Part shown: one piece after another, positions 1 to 7,748 of the stretch | Position numbering within the stretch: position 1 is the stretch's first letter | How the letters are laid out: each line of letters opens with the position of its first letter | Assembly (NCBI GenBank): GCA_026709505.1 | Contig: JAPOSW010000123.1 | Coordinates: 1 to 34,702 of the forward strand | Length of the DNA stretch: 34,702 nt | Origin: Gammaproteobacteria bacterium | GTDB lineage: Bacteria; Pseudomonadota; Gammaproteobacteria; Arenicellales; Poriferihabitantaceae | Direction of reading: 5' to 3' | Made by a program: the position numbers and the translations under genes | The notes under the pieces: generated by a model | What the model was told of the DNA's origin: nothing | Database searches by the model: none | The model's input: the letters and a program-made list of their open reading frames with translations, nothing else

Positions 1-1
1 C

Positions 2-82
2 TTCCCCAAGGGTACCGATTTCCGGCAGGTCACGGCGGAGCAGGTGCGCCAGGTCTTCCACGAGGGGCTGTCCCTGTCCTGA
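2..82 (+). pseudogene. IS30-family transposase, C-terminal fragment
   Basis: The frame reads FPKGTDFRQVTAEQVRQV and then FHEGLSLS before a TGA at 80-82. FPKGTDF followed by a helix is a hallmark near the C-terminus of IS30-family DDE transposases. In intact enzymes it is followed by an asparagine/arginine-rich segment (NNRPRK-like) and about 30 more residues. Here the similarity stops after RQV, so the gene seems to end early through a frameshift or deletion. Its 5' part is off the left edge. The identification rests on one motif. Confidence 0.45.
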
Positions 83-233
83 CCGGCTGCTGAAGGCAGC
101 CCGGCGATGTGCCCGCGGCAAGCGGGCTGCGGAGGCGTTCGCCCGCAAAGCCGCACGGCGCGGATTATGATGCCGGAAAGTCGAGACTGTCACCGTTTCG
201 GGACCAGAAGAGCGCCTCGGAAACACGGTTTCC

Positions 234-277
234 CCCCTGTCTGTCCATGAGGCTACGCCTTCATGGACAGACAGGGG
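234..277. repeat. Perfect 17-bp inverted repeat with 10-nt loop
   Basis: CCCCTGTCTGTCCATGA (234-250) is the exact reverse complement of 261-277. The loop GGCTACGCCT can itself pair GGC/GCC, giving about 20 stacked pairs with one bulge. It lies between the transposase fragment and the presumed end of the insertion element. Structures in this position often act as a terminator protecting the transposase from readthrough, but there is no trailing T run, so it could instead be part of the element's end structure. Confidence 0.7.
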
Positions 278-341
278 CAGTGTTGCACTTCGGACTGGAA
301 TTGGGGAAGCACTATAAGACCCACTTCAAGAATAAAGTGGT

Positions 342-569
342 TTACTGCAACTGCGATGATCCCTTTGGAATTTGAATGCGGTGCTGCTCGACAGCGCTTG
401 CGAGATCCTCGTCGCCATAGAGGTCCATGGCCATGCTGAATTCCTCATTGTAGACATCATTAATCCGCTTGAAGAGCAAGACCGGAAAAATATAGGTCTT
501 GTAATCAGACGCATCTGTCGGGCCGGTAATAATATGTGCGGCCATCCACACAGGGCGGGGTGTTTGCAA
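342..569 (-). pseudogene. hsdM: Type I restriction-modification methylase (HsdM), internal fragment
   Basis: On the minus strand the frame reads ITGPTDASDYKTYIFPVLLFKRINDVYNEEF and, further on, HRIQIPKG. This closely follows the N-terminal region of HsdM subunits (the L-x-G-x-x-DAS-x-YK-x-YI-x-x-LLF-x-K block, then the H-R-F-Q-I-P-x-G block). Only about 65 of the usual roughly 500 or more residues remain. The normal start before the tryptophan is missing, the match ends after PKG, and a stop follows at 342-344. No catalytic NPPY motif or SAM site is present, so it cannot be active. No hsdR or hsdS is in the window. The upstream truncation coincides with the start of the ABC importer's promoter region. 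(Split into two pieces here to keep quotes short: ITGPTDASDYKTYIF and PVLLFKRINDVYNEEF are contiguous.). Confidence 0.65.
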
Positions 570-584
570 GTGGTTACGCTTAAT

Positions 585-607
585 AAAATGTTATAATATT
601 ACGTTTT
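585..607 (+). promoter_or_regulatory. Zur (zinc uptake regulator) operator over the -10 box
   Basis: The core ATGTTATAATATTAC (588-602) flanked by A and T runs matches the enterobacterial Zur box (core ATGTTATAATATAACAT) at 19 of 23 positions by hand alignment. It is an imperfect palindrome centred on A596, with 9 of 11 base pairs symmetrical. A perfect -10 hexamer TATAAT sits inside it at 592-597, so a bound repressor would block RNA polymerase. No good -35 is at ideal spacing (TTGCAA at 564-569 is 22 bp away). The start codon follows at 654. Confidence 0.65.
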
Positions 608-653
608 GTTGCTTAACAACGCCTCCAGAGGTGTAACCGAAAGAGTAAATTAC

Positions 654-2177
654 ATGATTAGAACATTATTCGCCGTATTGGGCATTGTAATGACCCTTGG
701 CCTGGGATACACGATGGCTCATGAAAAAACAGACCTCACCCTTGCCGCCCCATGGGAGGTCGCAAGTTACGATCCTGCCGTTTCCGGTTTTGCCTTCCAA
801 CGGCTTCAGCTTATGGAAAATCTTGTGGATGCGGGTGTTGATGCCACGCTTCGCCCTGGACTTGCAACTCGCTGGTCTGTCTCGGAGGACGGACTAACCT
901 GGAATTTTGTGCTTCGTTCTGGCGTCACATTCCATGATGGGACGCTTTTTGACGCATCGGCTGCTGCCAGGTCATTGAATCGGGCATGGAAACAGCCAGG
1001 CATATTGAAAAAAGCCCCGATCAACAATATTTTCGAAAGGGATGGCTCAGTTGTCATTACCCTGGATCGACCCTTCACATCATTGCCAGCACTGCTTGCA
1101 CATTCAACAACGATCATTTCCTCTCCAACTGCGTTCGATAGCAATGATAATCCGGTCGCCCTAATCGGTACCGGGCCATTCAAGGTCGAATCTTTCACGC
1201 CACCCCAAAGCCTGACGCTTGTGCGCAATGAAAACTATTGGGGAGTGCCTTCAAAACTGGCAAACATCACATACCTAGCATCCGGCAGGGCAGAAACCCG
1301 TGCATTACTGGCGGAAAGCGGTGATGCGGATATGGTATTCACGCTTGACCCATCCGGTTTTTCCCGTCTGCAGGATGTCGATTCGATCAATACAGTCGCA
1401 CTACCGATTCCTCGTGTCGTAACATTGAAAGTCAATGCGAGCCATCCGTTTCTTTCTGATGCCAGAGCACGCCAGGCACTGAGCCTTGCTATTGATCGCG
1501 ATGGGATTGCTGCGGCAATCACGCGTTTTCCAGAGGCAGCGTCAAGCCAGCTCTTTCCGCCGGCACTCAATGTCTGGCACGAAAAAAATCTGGAACCGCT
1601 TGAACATGACATCCAGGCTGCCAAGACTCTTCTGGCTGATCTCGGCTGGACAGTTGGGGACGACGGCATCCTGCAAAAGGAAGGAGAGCGGTTTTCCATT
1701 CTACTAAGAACTTTTCCTGATCGACCTGAACTGCCGCTGATTGCTGCGGCACTGCAGGACCAGTGGCGTGACATTGGAGTCGAGCTGGAAATTAGTGTAG
1801 CGAACTACTCGGAGATCCCGGCAGGCCATCAGGATGGAACGCTGCATGTTGCTCTCTACGCTCGAAACTATGGCCTAACGCCCGACCCCATCGGTACTGT
1901 ACTCTCAGATTTCGGTGCAGGTGGTGGAGACTGGGGAGCAATGGGATGGGAAAACATGGCTGTCGTGAATGCGCTTGACATGATCGCGACAACGAGCGAT
2001 ACAGCAGTACAACGCAAGAATATCCAGAAGGTGGTTCGCGCCCTGCATTCTGAACTGCCGGTGATTCCGATTGTCTGGTACCAGCATACAGTTGCAGTAG
2101 CAGACGGATTGCAAAATGTAGTTATCGACCCTCTGGAAAGGTCTTACGGTCTTAGCGCCATTTCTTGGGATAACTGA
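654..2177 (+). CDS. Peptide/nickel-type ABC transporter substrate-binding protein
   Basis: Periplasmic solute-binding protein of the SBP_bac_5 family (DppA/OppA/NikA), 507 residues from ATG 654. The first 22 residues form a signal peptide (MIRTLF, hydrophobic core, then A-H-E). Family landmarks include the segment DGTLFDASAAARSLNRAW, GTGPFKVES and the RNENYWG block. No lipobox cysteine is seen, so it is probably soluble. A longer reading from TTG 606 is possible but would put residues ahead of the signal peptide and overlap the promoter; AAGAG upstream of 654 is a weak ribosome site. It is first gene of an operon with two permeases and a fused ATPase. The ligand is unknown. The Zur box upstream points to zinc or a zinc chelate; family resemblance alone would allow nickel, dipeptides or opines. 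Confidence 0.85.
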   Translation: MIRTLFAVLGIVMTLGLGYTMAHEKTDLTLAAPWEVASYDPAVSGFAFQRLQLMENLVDAGVDATLRPGLATRWSVSEDGLTWNFVLRSGVTFHDGTLFDASAAARSLNRAWKQPGILKKAPINNIFERDGSVVITLDRPFTSLPALLAHSTTIISSPTAFDSNDNPVALIGTGPFKVESFTPPQSLTLVRNENYWGVPSKLANITYLASGRAETRALLAESGDADMVFTLDPSGFSRLQDVDSINTVALPIPRVVTLKVNASHPFLSDARARQALSLAIDRDGIAAAITRFPEAASSQLFPPALNVWHEKNLEPLEHDIQAAKTLLADLGWTVGDDGILQKEGERFSILLRTFPDRPELPLIAAALQDQWRDIGVELEISVANYSEIPAGHQDGTLHVALYARNYGLTPDPIGTVLSDFGAGGGDWGAMGWENMAVVNALDMIATTSDTAVQRKNIQKVVRALHSELPVIPIVWYQHTVAVADGLQNVVIDPLERSYGLSAISWDN

Positions 2178-2193
2178 AGATTATCGCAACACC

Positions 2194-3150
2194 GTGATTT
2201 CGGCCTTCTTAGCGCGGGGGCTGCAAGCCGTCTTGGTTGCCCTGATCGTCAGCGTCTTCAGTTTCATTATGATGAAGGCACTACCTGGCGATGCCGCTTA
2301 CCGCATTGCCGCAGGGCGCTATGGTTATGACATGATGGATGCCGCATCGGCCGAGGTCGTCCGCAAAGAGCTTGGACTGGACCAGCCCTTGTTGCTACAG
2401 CTTGCAGACTGGATTTCTGCACTGGCAAAATTTGACCTAGGCAAATCTCTCGTGTACGGTACACCGGTCATGGATGAAATCGCGGTTCAGCTGGGATATT
2501 CTCTACTGCTCGCGGCGGGTGCCGTACTGGCATCACTTCTCATCGCCCTGCCTGTGGGAATCGCTGCCGGTCTTCGTCCTGGCGGTCTGGTAGACAAGGC
2601 AAGCTTCAGCCTGTCGGTTTTTCTGCGTGCGATTCCATTCTTTGCGCTTGGGATACTGCTCATCCTGGTGTTTGCCATTCAGCTGGACCTGCTACCCGTA
2701 GCGGGCTTCCACAGTCTAGAACATCTAGTGCTACCATCACTAACACTCGGACTTGGACTCGCTACCGTATCCAACCGAGTGGTGCGCGATGCGGTTGCAG
2801 ATGCCATGACGGCGGAATGGAGGCTATTTTCGCGTACCAAAGGACTATCCGCTCGTCTTACCATGCTTCGTCATGTACTCCGCAACGCCGCACTGCCCGT
2901 GGTTGCCTATGTCGGTGTTCAGCTGGCTTATCTAATCGAGGGTGTAGTAATCGTGGAAGCAGTCTTTGCCTGGCCAGGCATCGGCCATGCGTTGGTCCAT
3001 GCAATTTTTTCCCGCGATATCCCTATGGTGCAGGGTACGGCGCTGACTCTTGGACTCCTTTATGTGGTGCTCAACCTCTGTATTGATTTGGCCTGCCGCG
3101 GCATCGATCCCAGAACAAGGCTATCAGCACGAGAGAAACAAGGTACGTGA
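2194..3150 (+). CDS. ABC transporter permease, DppB/NikB type
   Basis: Inner-membrane permease of the DppB/OppB/NikB family, 318 residues, starting at GTG 2194, 16 bases after the binding-protein gene. The N-terminal helix ends in VSVFSFIMMKALPGDAAY, followed by the family's RKELGLDQPLLLQLADW segment and LGKSLVYGTPV. The C-terminal half has several membrane segments and an EAA-type loop (RTKGLSARLTMLRHVLRNAALPV) that docks on the ATPase. The ending WPGIGHALVHAIFSRDIPMVQG is diagnostic of this family. It pairs with the next permease, whose GTG start overlaps this stop by four bases (GTGA). Confidence 0.9.
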   Translation: MISAFLARGLQAVLVALIVSVFSFIMMKALPGDAAYRIAAGRYGYDMMDAASAEVVRKELGLDQPLLLQLADWISALAKFDLGKSLVYGTPVMDEIAVQLGYSLLLAAGAVLASLLIALPVGIAAGLRPGGLVDKASFSLSVFLRAIPFFALGILLILVFAIQLDLLPVAGFHSLEHLVLPSLTLGLGLATVSNRVVRDAVADAMTAEWRLFSRTKGLSARLTMLRHVLRNAALPVVAYVGVQLAYLIEGVVIVEAVFAWPGIGHALVHAIFSRDIPMVQGTALTLGLLYVVLNLCIDLACRGIDPRTRLSAREKQGT

Positions 3151-3971
3151 ATATAAACCCAATGCATTCTCAGCCCGGACGCTCGATACGCGACGGAAGA
3201 AGAATCACTGGGCTGATATTGCTGGGCATGCTGGCCTTGGCAGCCTTGGCTGGCCCCGATCTTGTAAATCATGACCCAGCGCGGCAATCGCTACTTGAGG
3301 CGATGCAGGGTCCGAGCAGCGAACACCTGCTAGGAACGGATCATTTAGGTCGGGATATGGCCGCACGACTATTGTCCGGCGCACGACTCTCGCTTTTCCT
3401 GGCTTGCCTCTCGACAATCACCGCAGCCTTGCCGGGAATTCTGCTCGGGATCACTGCATCTTGGCTAGGCGGATGGATGGACCGGATTCTCTGCGCATTT
3501 GCCGATGCAGTGCTTGCGCTGCCCGGTCTTCTTCTAGTGCTTATGCTCGCCGCTATCTCACCGGGATCATGGTGGGCTCTCTATATGGGAATCTCGCTCA
3601 CGCTATGGGTCGAGTATTTTCGTTATACCCGGCAGCGAGTCCGCATTGTTCTGGCTGATCCAGCAGTGGAAGCGTCACAACTCCTGGGCCTTGGGCCCGG
3701 GACAATCGTACTCCGCCATCTCTTGCCGGAAATCGGTCCCGGGCTTCTGACCATTGCTGCTTTCGGTGCCGCAACCGCTGTGACGGCTGTCGCCGCCTTG
3801 GGCTTTGTGAGCGTGGGCATCCGGCCACCGACTGCAGAATGGGGAAGCATGATGACGGAGTTATTGCCTTATTGGCGAGAGTCGCCTTTCCTGATTATCC
3901 AGCCCGTTGCCTGCTTGTTTATTACAGTTCTGGCTCTGCACCTTTCAGTCGGCGGAGGGGTGCAGCCATGA
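3147..3971 (+). CDS. ABC transporter permease, DppC/NikC type
   Basis: Second membrane subunit, 274 residues, DppC/OppC/NikC family. The start is GTG 3147 inside a GTGA overlap with the upstream permease, indicating translational coupling. Landmarks are a single N-terminal helix, a periplasmic segment with LLGTDHLGRDMAARLLSGARLSL (the family signature GTDxxGRD), four to five further helices and the EAA loop EASQLLGLGPGTIVLRHLLPE. It ends in an ATGA overlap with the ATPase gene. With the other permease it should form the heterodimeric channel. Confidence 0.9.
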   Translation: MNINPMHSQPGRSIRDGRRITGLILLGMLALAALAGPDLVNHDPARQSLLEAMQGPSSEHLLGTDHLGRDMAARLLSGARLSLFLACLSTITAALPGILLGITASWLGGWMDRILCAFADAVLALPGLLLVLMLAAISPGSWWALYMGISLTLWVEYFRYTRQRVRIVLADPAVEASQLLGLGPGTIVLRHLLPEIGPGLLTIAAFGAATAVTAVAALGFVSVGIRPPTAEWGSMMTELLPYWRESPFLIIQPVACLFITVLALHLSVGGGVQP

Positions 3972-5428
3972 AAGCACCAGGGCGAGTTGTAATTTCGGTT
4001 CAGGCACTCTGCATTCACGCAGGAAAGGATATTCTGCTCGGTCCCATTGAATTTCACGTTCGTGAAGGAGGGACGCTCGTCATCATCGGAGAAACCGGTG
4101 CAGGCAAGAGCCTGGCTGTGCAGGCTATCCTGGGTACCTTGCATGGAAGCCTGCTGGCAGAGGGACAGATTACGGTCAACGGTCAAAGACATGACTTGCT
4201 CGCACCGAGCACTCGCGCCAACTTCTGGGGCAAGGAACTTGCAACACTTCCCCAGGAACCCTGGAGGGCTCTTGATCCACTTATGCAGTCCCATCGACAG
4301 GTTTGTGAAACACATCGATTTGTTTCCTGCCATTCTCAACATGCAGCAGTGGTCGCAACGAATAATGCATTCGGATCTCTCGGCTTGAATGGAGCCGAAC
4401 AACATTTGCCCGGTACTCTTTCTGGAGGGATGGCACAACGTGTCGCATTTGCTGCTGCAACCGCTGGCGGTGCTCCGATCCTTCTCGCGGATGAGCCTAC
4501 GAAAGGCCTTGATACTAAGCGCCATGCCACGGTCGTATCGCTGCTGTCACAGGTTCCAGATTCAGGCGGGGCGCTTGTCGTTATAACGCATGACATATCC
4601 GTTGCACGCAGTCTTGGCGGGGACGTTCTGATTCTCAAGGATGGCTGTATGATTGAACAGGGACCGACTCATGCAGTTCTTGATTATCCTAAAACCACTT
4701 ACACAAAAGATCTCGCCAATGCACAACCAGCTTGCTGGAAACCTGCAAAGCCATGCCAATCTGGCGATTGGGTGCTCAAGGCGGATTCTATTCGCATAAA
4801 GCGCGGAGGCCGTGTACTGGTTGATAATTTTTCTTTAAGACTGCATGCTGGTGAGCGGATCGCAATCTCGGGGCCCAGCGGCGGAGGCAAAACGACGCTT
4901 CTGGATACATTAGCAGGGCTTCTTAGGCCTGCTAATGGTGAGATCCAGCGTGCAGAACATCTTTCTTCTACGGACATACAGAAACTTTATCAGGACCCTC
5001 CAGCGGCGTTCCCGGCCCGGGTAAACTTGTCTTGTTCTTTGCGCGATGTGGCTCGAATTCATGGTGTTGACAGTGCTCAAGTTGCCTGCCTGCTAAGTCG
5101 TCTTGGGATAAATTCGGCACTTCTTGACCGACGTCCCGATGAGGTTTCAGGAGGTGAACTGCAACGCATTTCTATTGCTCGCGCACTAACAGTCAGGCCC
5201 AGGATATTGCTTGCAGACGAGCCAACTTCTCGCCTGGATCCGATCACGCAAAGGGATACCATGAAACTCCTGGCCGACATTGCCAGTGACGAAAACATTG
5301 CCATCCTGCTTGTTACGCACGATATTGCCATGGCAAAAGCTTGGGCAAACCGATGTATTGCGCTCAGCTCTCCTGAAGAACCCTTGCCCCCTGGAGGGTG
5401 GGGCAATCGTCTGGACAAGGCTTATTAA
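3968..5428 (+). CDS. Fused double ABC ATPase (DppD-DppF/NikD-NikE type)
   Basis: One 486-residue cytoplasmic protein carrying both nucleotide-binding domains that are separate in Dpp and Nik systems. Domain 1 has Walker A GETGAGKS (41-48), Q-loop LPQEPWRALDP, signature LSGGMAQR, Walker B ILLADEPTKGLD and switch histidine VITHD. Domain 2 has Walker A GPSGGGKT (about 301), Q-loop LYQDPPAAFP, signature VSGGELQR, Walker B ILLADEPTSRLD and LVTHD. Both sites look competent. ATG 3968 was chosen because it overlaps the permease stop as ATGA and directly precedes the first beta strand; the frame is open further upstream but only across permease coding sequence. It is the last gene of the importer operon and no oligopeptide C-terminal extension separates the two halves. 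Confidence 0.9.
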   Translation: MKAPGRVVISVQALCIHAGKDILLGPIEFHVREGGTLVIIGETGAGKSLAVQAILGTLHGSLLAEGQITVNGQRHDLLAPSTRANFWGKELATLPQEPWRALDPLMQSHRQVCETHRFVSCHSQHAAVVATNNAFGSLGLNGAEQHLPGTLSGGMAQRVAFAAATAGGAPILLADEPTKGLDTKRHATVVSLLSQVPDSGGALVVITHDISVARSLGGDVLILKDGCMIEQGPTHAVLDYPKTTYTKDLANAQPACWKPAKPCQSGDWVLKADSIRIKRGGRVLVDNFSLRLHAGERIAISGPSGGGKTTLLDTLAGLLRPANGEIQRAEHLSSTDIQKLYQDPPAAFPARVNLSCSLRDVARIHGVDSAQVACLLSRLGINSALLDRRPDEVSGGELQRISIARALTVRPRILLADEPTSRLDPITQRDTMKLLADIASDENIAILLVTHDIAMAKAWANRCIALSSPEEPLPPGGWGNRLDKAY

Positions 5429-5706
5429 GGGTTTTACCGAACCAGAGAATAGGGAGGATATGCGGCTTCTGGAATCTCCTGAGATTATACCTGGCGTTGC
5501 TTCCATGTTCCTCCCGTGACCTATATGCCGCTTCAGGCTTTAATTGCCTTGCAAAGTCCGCTCCAGTGCGATGTGGGTCCGGTGAAATTTGTCCATTTTC
5601 ACTGAACCGGAATACCAATTCAGGACAACCGGATCCATCTTGACTTGTTTATTTGCTGCCAAATTGTTTGCAAAGCAACAATTTCATCGAATAAATGAAA
5701 ATTAAA
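5429..5706. other. Intergenic stretch between importer and glycerol operons
   Basis: No convincing gene is present. The stretch contains a hairpin at 5578-5611, an inverted repeat ATTGTT (5663-5668) / AACAAT (5677-5682) with extra GC/GC pairing inside, and a second one TTTCAT (5682-5687) / ATGAAA (5695-5700). The base composition becomes strongly AT-rich towards the glycerol promoter. The two repeats could be binding sites for a regulator of the downstream operon; no known factor was recognised. Confidence 0.5.
5578..5611 (+). terminator. Possible terminator of the importer operon
   Basis: TCCGGT at 5578-5583 pairs with ACCGGA at 5606-5611, and inner GTGAAA/TTTCAC sequences allow an alternative longer stem with a bulge. 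There is no T run afterwards, so if it terminates, it is not a classical intrinsic terminator. Confidence 0.3.
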
Positions 5707-5742
5707 TTAACAATAAACGAAAATATTTGTATATTATCGAAA
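5707..5742 (+). promoter_or_regulatory. Glycerol operon promoter with GlpR-like operator repeats
   Basis: TTAACA (5707-5712, five of six matches to the -35 consensus), a 17-bp spacer and TATATT (5730-5735) form a good sigma-70 promoter. Two similar ten-mers, ATAAACGAAA (5713-5722) and ATTATCGAAA (5733-5742), start exactly 20 bp apart, one in the spacer and one over the -10 and start site. A third CGAAA-type motif in reverse orientation is in TTTTCATTTCG (5765-5775). DeoR-family glycerol repressors bind TCG-centred half-sites, so these are candidate sites for the repressor encoded at 7749. Confidence 0.6.
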
Positions 5743-5803
5743 CATACACTTGACTATCACAAGTTTTCATTTCGACCTAATTAATGGGGAGGCTTAAATT
5801 ACA

Positions 5804-7546
5804 ATGAAGAAAAAAATCCTATTGACCTTTGTGGTTGCCCTGATCGTCTTGACGGGGGCTTTCCGTGTCGCATCAGCCGATATGGCAAGAGCCATGAGCT
5901 GGATCAGTTCCGAGTTTCAGCCGTCTACGCTCACAGCAAATGAGCAACGGGCTGAAATGGAATGGTTCATCAAGGCGGCAGAGCCCTTCAAGGGCATGGA
6001 GATCAATGTCCTGTCGGAAACCATTCCAACTCACGAATACGAGTCAAAGGTTCTGACCAAGGCATTTGAGGAAATTACCGGAATCAAGGTCAACCATCAG
6101 CTGCTTGGCGAGGGCGAAGTGGTTCAGGCAGTGCAGACCCAGATGCAGACCAATCGAAACCTCTACGATGCCTACATCAACGATTCGGACCTGATCGGAA
6201 CGCATTCACGCCTGCAGCTTGCTGTAAACCTGACCGACTGGATGGCGGGAGAGGGAGCTGATGTAACCTTGCCAACACTGGATGTCGATGATTTCATGGG
6301 CAAGAGCTTCACCACTGGTCCGGACGGCAAGCTCTATCAATTGCCGGATCAGCAGTTCGCGAACCTGTATTGGTTCCGCTATGACTGGTTCAGCCGTCCT
6401 GAACTGCAAAGCCAGTTCAAGGAACTGTATGGCTACGATCTGGGTGTGCCGGTCAACTGGTCGGCCTACGAGGATATTGCTGAATTCTTCTCGGTACATG
6501 TTCAGGAAATAGACGGAGTCCGGGTTTATGGTCATATGGACTACGGAAAACGTGCCCCCGACCTCGGCTGGCGCATGACTGATGCATGGCTGTCCATGGC
6601 TGGCGCCGGAAGCAAGGGCCTGCCGAACGGCGTGCCCGTGGACGAATGGGGGATTCGCATGGAAGCTGGAAGCTGCAACCCGGTTGGCGCATCCGTATCG
6701 CGTGGCGGTGCGGCGAATGCTCCGGCTGCAGTTTATGCAATTCGCAAATGGGATGAATGGCTCCGTCAATATGCTCCTCCCGGCGCGGCAAGCTATGACT
6801 TCTACCAGTCCTTGCCGGCCTTGTCACAGGGCAATGTTGCCCAGCAGATTTTCTGGTATACCGCTTTCACGGCTTCCATGGTTGCACCGAAGAGTGAAGG
6901 CAACAATACTGTCGATGACGCGGGTAATCCGCTTTGGAGAATGGCGCCATCGCCGCATGGCCCTTACTGGGAAGAAGGCCAAAAGCTCGGCTATCAGGAT
7001 GCCGGATCATGGACGCTGTTCAAGTCAACGCCAGTCGACCGTCGCAAGGCGGCCTGGCTGTATGCGCAGTTTACTGTTTCGAAAACCGTTTCACTGAAAA
7101 AGACGCATGTTGGGTTGACTCCGATTCGCGATAGCGATATTCGTCATCAGTCATTCACGGAGCGTGCGCCAAAACTGGGGGGACTGGTTGAATTCTACCG
7201 TTCGCCCGACCGGGTGAGATGGTCGCCCACTGGCATTAATGTGCCCGATTACCCGAAACTGGCGCAAATCTGGTGGCAGCAGATCGGTGATGTCAACTCC
7301 GGGGCATTTACCCCTCAGGAAGCCATGGATCGGCTGGCCTCCGAAATGGACCAAGTCATGGCAAGAATGCAGGCGGCGGATGAGCGCAACCAGACCTATG
7401 GCGGTTGCGGGCCCAGACTCAACGAGGAAAAGGATCCTGAGTGGTGGCTCAGCCAGCCCGGTTCACCCAAGGCGAAAGTGAATGAAAAGCCACAGGGCAA
7501 AACCGTGAATTATGATGAGCTCGTCAAGCGCTGGAGCGAAAATTAA
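5804..7546 (+). CDS. glpV: Glycerol ABC transporter substrate-binding protein
   Basis: Periplasmic glycerol-binding protein of the GlpSTPQV system, 580 residues, the usual size for the family. It has a clear signal peptide (MKKKILLTFVVALIVL, cleavage after ASA near residue 25). The mature part begins with the conserved EMEWFIKAAEPF-KGMEINVLSE block, and also shows PDGKLYQLPDQQFANLYWFRYDWF split over about residues 175-200 and a C-terminal ERNQTYGGCGPRLN segment. The start is supported by GGGGAGG about 13 bases upstream. It heads the operon, whereas in Rhizobium the binding protein is at the end. Two inverted repeats follow it and could keep its transcript more abundant than the transporter genes. 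Confidence 0.9.
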   Translation: MKKKILLTFVVALIVLTGAFRVASADMARAMSWISSEFQPSTLTANEQRAEMEWFIKAAEPFKGMEINVLSETIPTHEYESKVLTKAFEEITGIKVNHQLLGEGEVVQAVQTQMQTNRNLYDAYINDSDLIGTHSRLQLAVNLTDWMAGEGADVTLPTLDVDDFMGKSFTTGPDGKLYQLPDQQFANLYWFRYDWFSRPELQSQFKELYGYDLGVPVNWSAYEDIAEFFSVHVQEIDGVRVYGHMDYGKRAPDLGWRMTDAWLSMAGAGSKGLPNGVPVDEWGIRMEAGSCNPVGASVSRGGAANAPAAVYAIRKWDEWLRQYAPPGAASYDFYQSLPALSQGNVAQQIFWYTAFTASMVAPKSEGNNTVDDAGNPLWRMAPSPHGPYWEEGQKLGYQDAGSWTLFKSTPVDRRKAAWLYAQFTVSKTVSLKKTHVGLTPIRDSDIRHQSFTERAPKLGGLVEFYRSPDRVRWSPTGINVPDYPKLAQIWWQQIGDVNSGAFTPQEAMDRLASEMDQVMARMQAADERNQTYGGCGPRLNEEKDPEWWLSQPGSPKAKVNEKPQGKTVNYDELVKRWSEN

Positions 7547-7559
7547 TTTCACTTGAACT

Positions 7560-7604
7560 ATCGTTTGCCTGTCTTGGGTTGAATGCCTGAAACAGGCAAA
7601 CGAT
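7560..7604 (+). terminator. 13-bp perfect inverted repeat after the binding-protein gene
   Basis: ATCGTTTGCCTGT (7560-7572) is the exact reverse complement of 7592-7604, with a 19-nt loop, starting 14 bases after the glpV stop. There is no T tract. In ABC operons such structures after the binding-protein gene commonly stabilise the upstream mRNA or partly terminate, giving excess binding protein. Confidence 0.6.
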
Positions 7605-7620
7605 TCGCTTGACCCGGCTT

Positions 7621-7651
7621 ATCAGGAATGCTGGAATGCATTCATCCTGAT
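7621..7651 (+). repeat. Second inverted repeat downstream of glpV
   Basis: ATCAGGA (7621-7627) pairs with TCCTGAT (7645-7651), and the inner AATG/CATT can extend the stem with a small bulge. Together with the preceding stem it fills most of the 202-bp gap before the regulator gene. Confidence 0.4.
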
Positions 7652-7748
7652 TGTGCATCGGCATTTTCTGCAATATTCTTGATGTCATTGCAGACTTGCC
7701 GTTCTGGCATTGCAACATCAATTCCGCAAAGACTAGAGAGACCAGCCC

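Larger units (their letters stand above)
1..305 (+). mobile_element. Remnant/right end of an IS30-like insertion sequence
   Basis: The window opens inside a short reading frame resembling the C-terminal part of IS30-family transposases. It is followed by a strong hairpin (234-277) and then the stretch GTGTTGCACTTCGGACTGGA (280-299), which resembles the terminal inverted repeat style of IS30-type elements. Immediately beyond it lies a fragment of a restriction-modification methylase gene, as expected if the element or a later deletion broke that gene. The other end of the element lies outside the window, so the terminal repeat cannot be paired and the exact boundary (about 300-355) is a guess. 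Confidence 0.45.

Noticed and set aside
109..375. 88-codon open frame on the plus strand
   Set aside because: It runs through the hairpin and the presumed IS end, has no ribosome site and an arginine/proline-rich product typical of chance frames.
5385..5407. TTGCCCC/GGGGCAA inverted repeat as a terminator of the importer operon
   Set aside because: It lies inside the last codons of the fused ATPase gene, has no T run, and is more easily explained as coding sequence.
654..5428. Assignment as the specific nickel transporter NikABCDE
   Set aside because: The architecture fits, but there is no NikR site or nickel enzyme nearby, the ATPases are fused, and the promoter points to Zur; the substrate is left open.
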